The notes under the pieces: generated by a model
What the model saw: only the letters and a program-made list of their open reading frames with translations
Told to the model about the DNA's origin: nothing
Database searches by the model: none
Source of the DNA: Psilocybe azurescens
Taxonomy: Eukaryota > Basidiomycota > Agaricomycetes > Agaricales > Agrocybaceae
Length of the DNA stretch: 12,388 nucleotides
NCBI GenBank assembly: GCA_023853785.1
Contig: JAJIRX010000984.1
Span: 1-12,388 of the forward strand
Direction of reading: 5' to 3'
Position numbers and translations under genes: made by a program
Shown here: one piece after another, positions 8,766-12,388 of the stretch
How the letters are laid out: every line of letters starts with the position of its first letter
How positions within the stretch are numbered: the first letter of the stretch is position 1

Positions 8766-9102
8766 CGGCCAATATTTCAGTGTTCGGAAATCTGAAAACC
8801 TCGCAATTAAGTGGAAATGTGTTTGGAAGACATTAGGGACTTCAAGAAAATTCAAAATTTGTAAGCCCTACTACTTGACAAGGGGAAAGTATTTTATAGA
8901 TATGAAACCTGAGAGTGATACCAATGCATCCTAACTACACTTCCCTGGTCTCCGAATGCAGAATATATGTATTGTGGAAACAGAGAAGGGAGAGCGAAAT
9001 GGTCAATTTTTGCTTACATAAACAGGTGTTGAATATTAGTGATGCCTATCTTATGAGAGTCTGCTCTGTGTTGGGGTTCCCTTCCCTTGACCCTGCATCG
9101 TT

Positions 9103-12100
9103 ATGCCACCTCGAAAGGGTGGCCATCCAGCCATCCCTACTGCTGTCCCTGCTGCCAGAGATGGTGCCAGCAAGAGGACAAATATCTTTCCTATCCAACC
9201 TGGTCCCCCAGTGACTCCTACACGGCCTGGACCACACTCTGCATCTCCTGGAGAGGAATTTCCTGAACCTTCAAGCACATCAAGTGATGAGAGCAAGAGC
9301 CAAGATCCTAAAAAATTATTCCAATTATTGTCTCACCAATCAAGCGGAGACATAATGCACCAGCTATTAACCGCCAAACCGATCTTCAAGTCTGGGGAAT
9401 GTCTGATGATGACATTCTTGGTGTGTGGTTTAATTATTATAATATGTAAATGAGCTAATATATTATTTATGAGATGCGGCAATTCTGTCCTGGCGTTCTC
9501 CGGTTTACGATCATTTCAATTTTTCGCTGCAGCGAAATTTTGACAAATTTGGGAAACCCGTCTCAATGACGTATGTTTTCAAATGCAAAACTCATCCTGA
9601 GCACCATGCCAGTATTTTTACACGACTACGAATGAAAACTGGAGATGGTACAAGCAATCTACAGAAGGGTATGGATATGTGTCTGAAAAAGCAGGGAAAA
9701 TTACGTGATAAGCCTGTTGCTGCTTCTATCCCCTACTCGCAAGCTGCTCACCGTGCTCTTATTGCTTTGCGTTGTGCCAAGGATGCTCGTCCATTCAATA
9801 TAATCTTGGATGAGGATTATCTTGCTGAAATTGAGATGCTTCGACCAGGAACCAGTGTTCCACATCCAGTAACTGTTCAGCGCGATCTTCTTCACATTTA
9901 TGAACAAGCAGCAATTGAAGTACGAAATTATTTTATGGTAATTCCAAATTCTGGGTAATTTCAAATTTGTGACTGAAGTGTTTCTTAGCAAATTAATAAC
10001 ATTGTCTATCTTGTGCTTGATGGCTGGACCTCACCTTTGGTCTCATCATACCTTGGGTTGGTTGTAGTCTGGTTTGATCAAGGAATAATTCATCGTGCCA
10101 TTCTTGAATTTATACGGTATCTTTGCACAATTTTTACATTCACTTTTGAATGCTGATTAAGTTAATAAAATAGGTTAACTCGAAAACATGATGGACGTTA
10201 TTTAGCAGCTGTGACTGCTGATTGTGTAAAACGTTTTGGCCTTGACAAAAAGTAAGCAAATAAGCAAGATAATTTTTTTCAAATTGCTCAGAACATTGTT
10301 GATAGCTGTTTGAATTTGCATGGACAATGCTTCCAACTGCAACAAGCTTGCTCAAATTCTTCCTGAATTTCTGCCTGACTTTCCGGGTATGGATGCTTGT
10401 CTTCGGTGTTTAGCACATATATTCAATTTGATTGCAAAGGTATTAATATTTCTCTTCTCTTTTAGTTTAGAATTAATTTAAATTATATTTTGCAGATCTT
10501 CATATCATTTTTTTCAAAAAGCCCAAACTCAAGAAGTCTGTGAAAGTTACTTTGGAAGGTAGTGATGATGAAGAATATATTCTTGATGAAGGGGATGGAG
10601 AAACAGAGGATCAGGATATTGCTGCAATAGAGGAGGCAGTGGTAGATGCAGAGGATGAGGGTGGAGATGATGGTCAGGTGGCTCATGATAATGCTGTGGT
10701 AAGATCTTTGCGTGATATTGCAATAGAGGAAATGGGTAGGAAAGGGGTAATGATGAGTTCAGAAGAGGGAAAAATGGCACTCCAGCTTTTTCCTGCAGTA
10801 ATGTTTCTATTCAAAATTAGCCTGTTGCTTTCTAATATATTTTTTAGGTCTCTGGGCTTGCACGCCGGGTCCATGATAATACAACCCTCAATGAGAAATT
10901 TCAGCATCTCATTGACCAGGATCCAAATCAACAATCTAACAAGCGAGCTCTGGATAGGCGTGTTGCAACCCGATGGAACACCGACTTTGATTGTCTTGCA
11001 GCTCATTTGCATTTTAAAAGTATTGTTCAGTCCCTGACAGCAGTGTCTGAAAACAAGTTGAAGGCATATCATCTTTCTGAGAAGCAGTGGCAACTTGCAA
11101 GTGATGTACAAGAAGTCCTGAAGGTGAGTTATTTAATGTCACTGATTTTATATATTTTAAATCACCTTGTTATATTTTTATAGCTTTTCAAGGATGTTAC
11201 ACTCCTATTTTCTAAAGCTGAGGTTCCTCTTATTGTTGATGCCCTTCCTATGCTGTATCGCGTGCGCGACAGCTTAGTTGCTGCTGTTGAGGACAAGCCC
11301 CAAAATATTCCAACACCTGATTCTGACTCTGATTCCAACATTTCTGATCCTGGTTCACTGGTTCAAGAAACTCCTGCAGTTATTCGGATTGCTGCACATG
11401 CTGCTGTTCTACTTATTGACAAATATATGGATCTGACTTGGGATTGTGAAATTTATGTTATATCAATCGGTATGAGATCTTTTCTTATTCTTTCATCTAC
11501 ACACAGTTAATCAAATTACAGTGATGTGCCCTGACCGCAAGCTTATTTGGCTAAAAAGCGAAAAGAAATTGATGCAAAGAAGTTGAAGACCATCAAGAAA
11601 CTAGTTTTAAATCGATGGCAAACAACATATGCTGTTGAGGAAGCTAATGTTCGTGCTCCAAAGCAAAGGAGAAACAAAGTAATTTTCATATATTTTTGTG
11701 CATCCTATTATTAATTAATGCTCTGTTAGGACGAGTCGAAATGGGCTGCTCCAGAGAATCCAAGGTACCCGAAGATCAAAAACATTAAATCAATACCCTG
11801 AGGATCACATTCAAACTTACCTTGAGGATGATCCAATTCCATCAAATGTAATTGAAGAAGCTGGTGGCTACATGAAGTATTGGTTTAATGCAAGCAAGAA
11901 TTGCCCACTTCTTGCTAAAATGGGACAAGACTTCTGTTCTGCACCAGGTTTTTATTCAAACTTCATTTAGAAATATTAAACTGACCATTAAACAACAGCA
12001 ACATCTGTGGATGCTGAAAGAGCATTTTCGACTGGCCGTCGTCAAGTCAATCACATGCAACATAATATGAGCTCTCAAACATTCAAAGCTCGTATGGCAT

Positions 12101-12191
12101 TAGGTTCATGGGCTAAGACCCTATTTTTCCAAAGTTCTCAGAAGTGACTGAATGGGTAAAGCTGAGGATGAGGTCAGAAGGTGAAGATTGA
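9103..12191 (+). CDS. hAT-family transposase, 11 exons, frame-disrupted as read
   Basis: Exons: 9103-9420, 9474-9937, 9989-10116, 10174-10251, 10292-10439, 10496-10797, 10848-11123, 11184-11469, 11522-11678, 11730-11947, 11999-12191; introns are 40-60 bp. About 855 residues. Order of parts: disordered Pro/Ser-rich N terminus; a diverged BED-like zinc finger (FKCKTHPEH ... GTSNLQKGMDMC); the PGTSVPHPVTVQRD segment; VLDGWTS with the likely first catalytic Asp; CMDNASNC with the likely second; CLAHIFNLIAK, the conserved C..H helix; an acidic insert; VATRWNTDFD; and the C-terminal hAT dimerisation block SVDAERAFSTGRR. It cuts and pastes DNA in the nucleus, giving 8-bp duplications. Splice phases agree throughout once single-base changes are assumed in runs at 9310-9315, 10508-10514, 11553-11557, 11778-11782 and 12119-12121. 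A TGA at 10311-10313 also lies in frame. Without the last change the frame ends at 12145-12147. The ATG at 9103 is the likeliest start but is not proven. Family assignment is firm; activity is doubtful. Confidence 0.88.
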
Positions 12192-12388
12192 AAATAACTA
12201 TCAGCAAGAATGTAAATTGAACCTTGTCACCTTTACTGTGTAAAAATTAAAACTATTTTGGCTTATATTTTGCTATATTTAAATTCTACTGCTCTTTCTC
12301 TTTCCAATGCACCCAAATATGAGCAAAACGGACAGTAATTATTTATAGGGATGGAATTTAATCCATGAACTACTTTACTAACATGTCG
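12192..12388 (+). other. 3' flank of the transposase gene
   Basis: An AT-rich 3' untranslated or subterminal stretch with no open frame of note. Near its end, TAGGGATGGAATTTAATCC (about 12346-12364) contains the small dyad ATGGA-N6-TCCAT, comparable in style to the palindromes at 8125-8260, but it is in the wrong orientation to be the matching right terminus. Confidence 0.4.

Larger units (their letters stand above)
8125..12388 (+). mobile_element. Large hAT transposon, ends uncertain, right side probably cut by window
   Basis: The 11-exon transposase gene defines a potentially autonomous hAT element. The left limit is tentatively put at the palindrome-rich block beginning TAGGGACTAAC. The right terminus was not found: no TCCCTA-type inverted end or 8-bp duplication partner follows the stop codon before the window ends. 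The limits given are therefore approximate, and the element may start later or run further. Confidence 0.5.

Noticed and set aside
10540..11037. A stand-alone 165-residue acidic protein
   Set aside because: Its first part is the acidic exon of the transposase, but after 10797 it reads through an intron and then in the wrong frame of the next exon.
12346..12364. TAGGGATGG at the far end as the right terminus of the hAT element
   Set aside because: It is in the same orientation as the candidate left end rather than inverted, and no copy of the 8 bases before 8125 follows it.
1..12388. tRNA, rRNA or other structural RNA genes
   Set aside because: I scanned for tRNA-like and rRNA-like blocks and saw none that I could support.

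Overview
The window looks like a transposon- and repeat-rich stretch of a filamentous fungus, most likely a basidiomycete. The reasons are two multi-exon genes with compact 40-60 bp introns (GT...AG, several with CTAAT/CTGAT-like branch sites), a multi-exon hAT transposase of a kind familiar from fungal genomes, and a CACGTG-TATATAA promoter-like block. No bacterial operon, RNA gene or CRISPR array is visible. Genus cannot be fixed from the sequence.

Layout. 1-1299: a very long imperfect hairpin (arms about 599 and 565 bp, loop about 135 bp). 1300-1825: unassigned, with one GC-richer patch. About 1830-4885: an array of about nine 175-bp tandem repeat units, split after the first recognisable unit by a 1567-bp non-autonomous hAT-like element (1910-3476) flanked by a perfect 8-bp target duplication. 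4886-5408: unassigned. 5409 to about 7156, minus strand: a four-exon protein gene of unknown family. 7220-7450: pyrimidine-rich on the minus strand with a TA microsatellite, plausibly the upstream region of that gene. 7450-8124: weak open frames only. 8125-8260: palindrome-rich block that may be the left end of the next element. 8747-8765: promoter-like block. 9103-12191, plus strand: an 11-exon hAT transposase gene whose splice phases all fit. 12192-12388: its 3' flank; no right terminus is seen in the window.

The most useful cross-cutting observation concerns reading frames. Both genes can be read end to end only if single-base length differences are assumed in homopolymer runs (five in the transposase, at least three in the minus-strand gene). 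The palindrome arms also differ by many one-base indels. This fits either homopolymer errors in the assembly or slippage in decaying copies. Two in-frame stops outside homopolymers (6935-6937 on minus, 10311-10313 on plus) are the better evidence for real decay.

How the parts relate: transposition and repeat amplification explain most of the window. The order of events can be read at one place: the satellite array existed before the 1567-bp hAT-like element landed in it. The large hAT gene could in principle encode the kind of enzyme that moves such an element, but its own termini are not established here, so a partner relationship is not shown.
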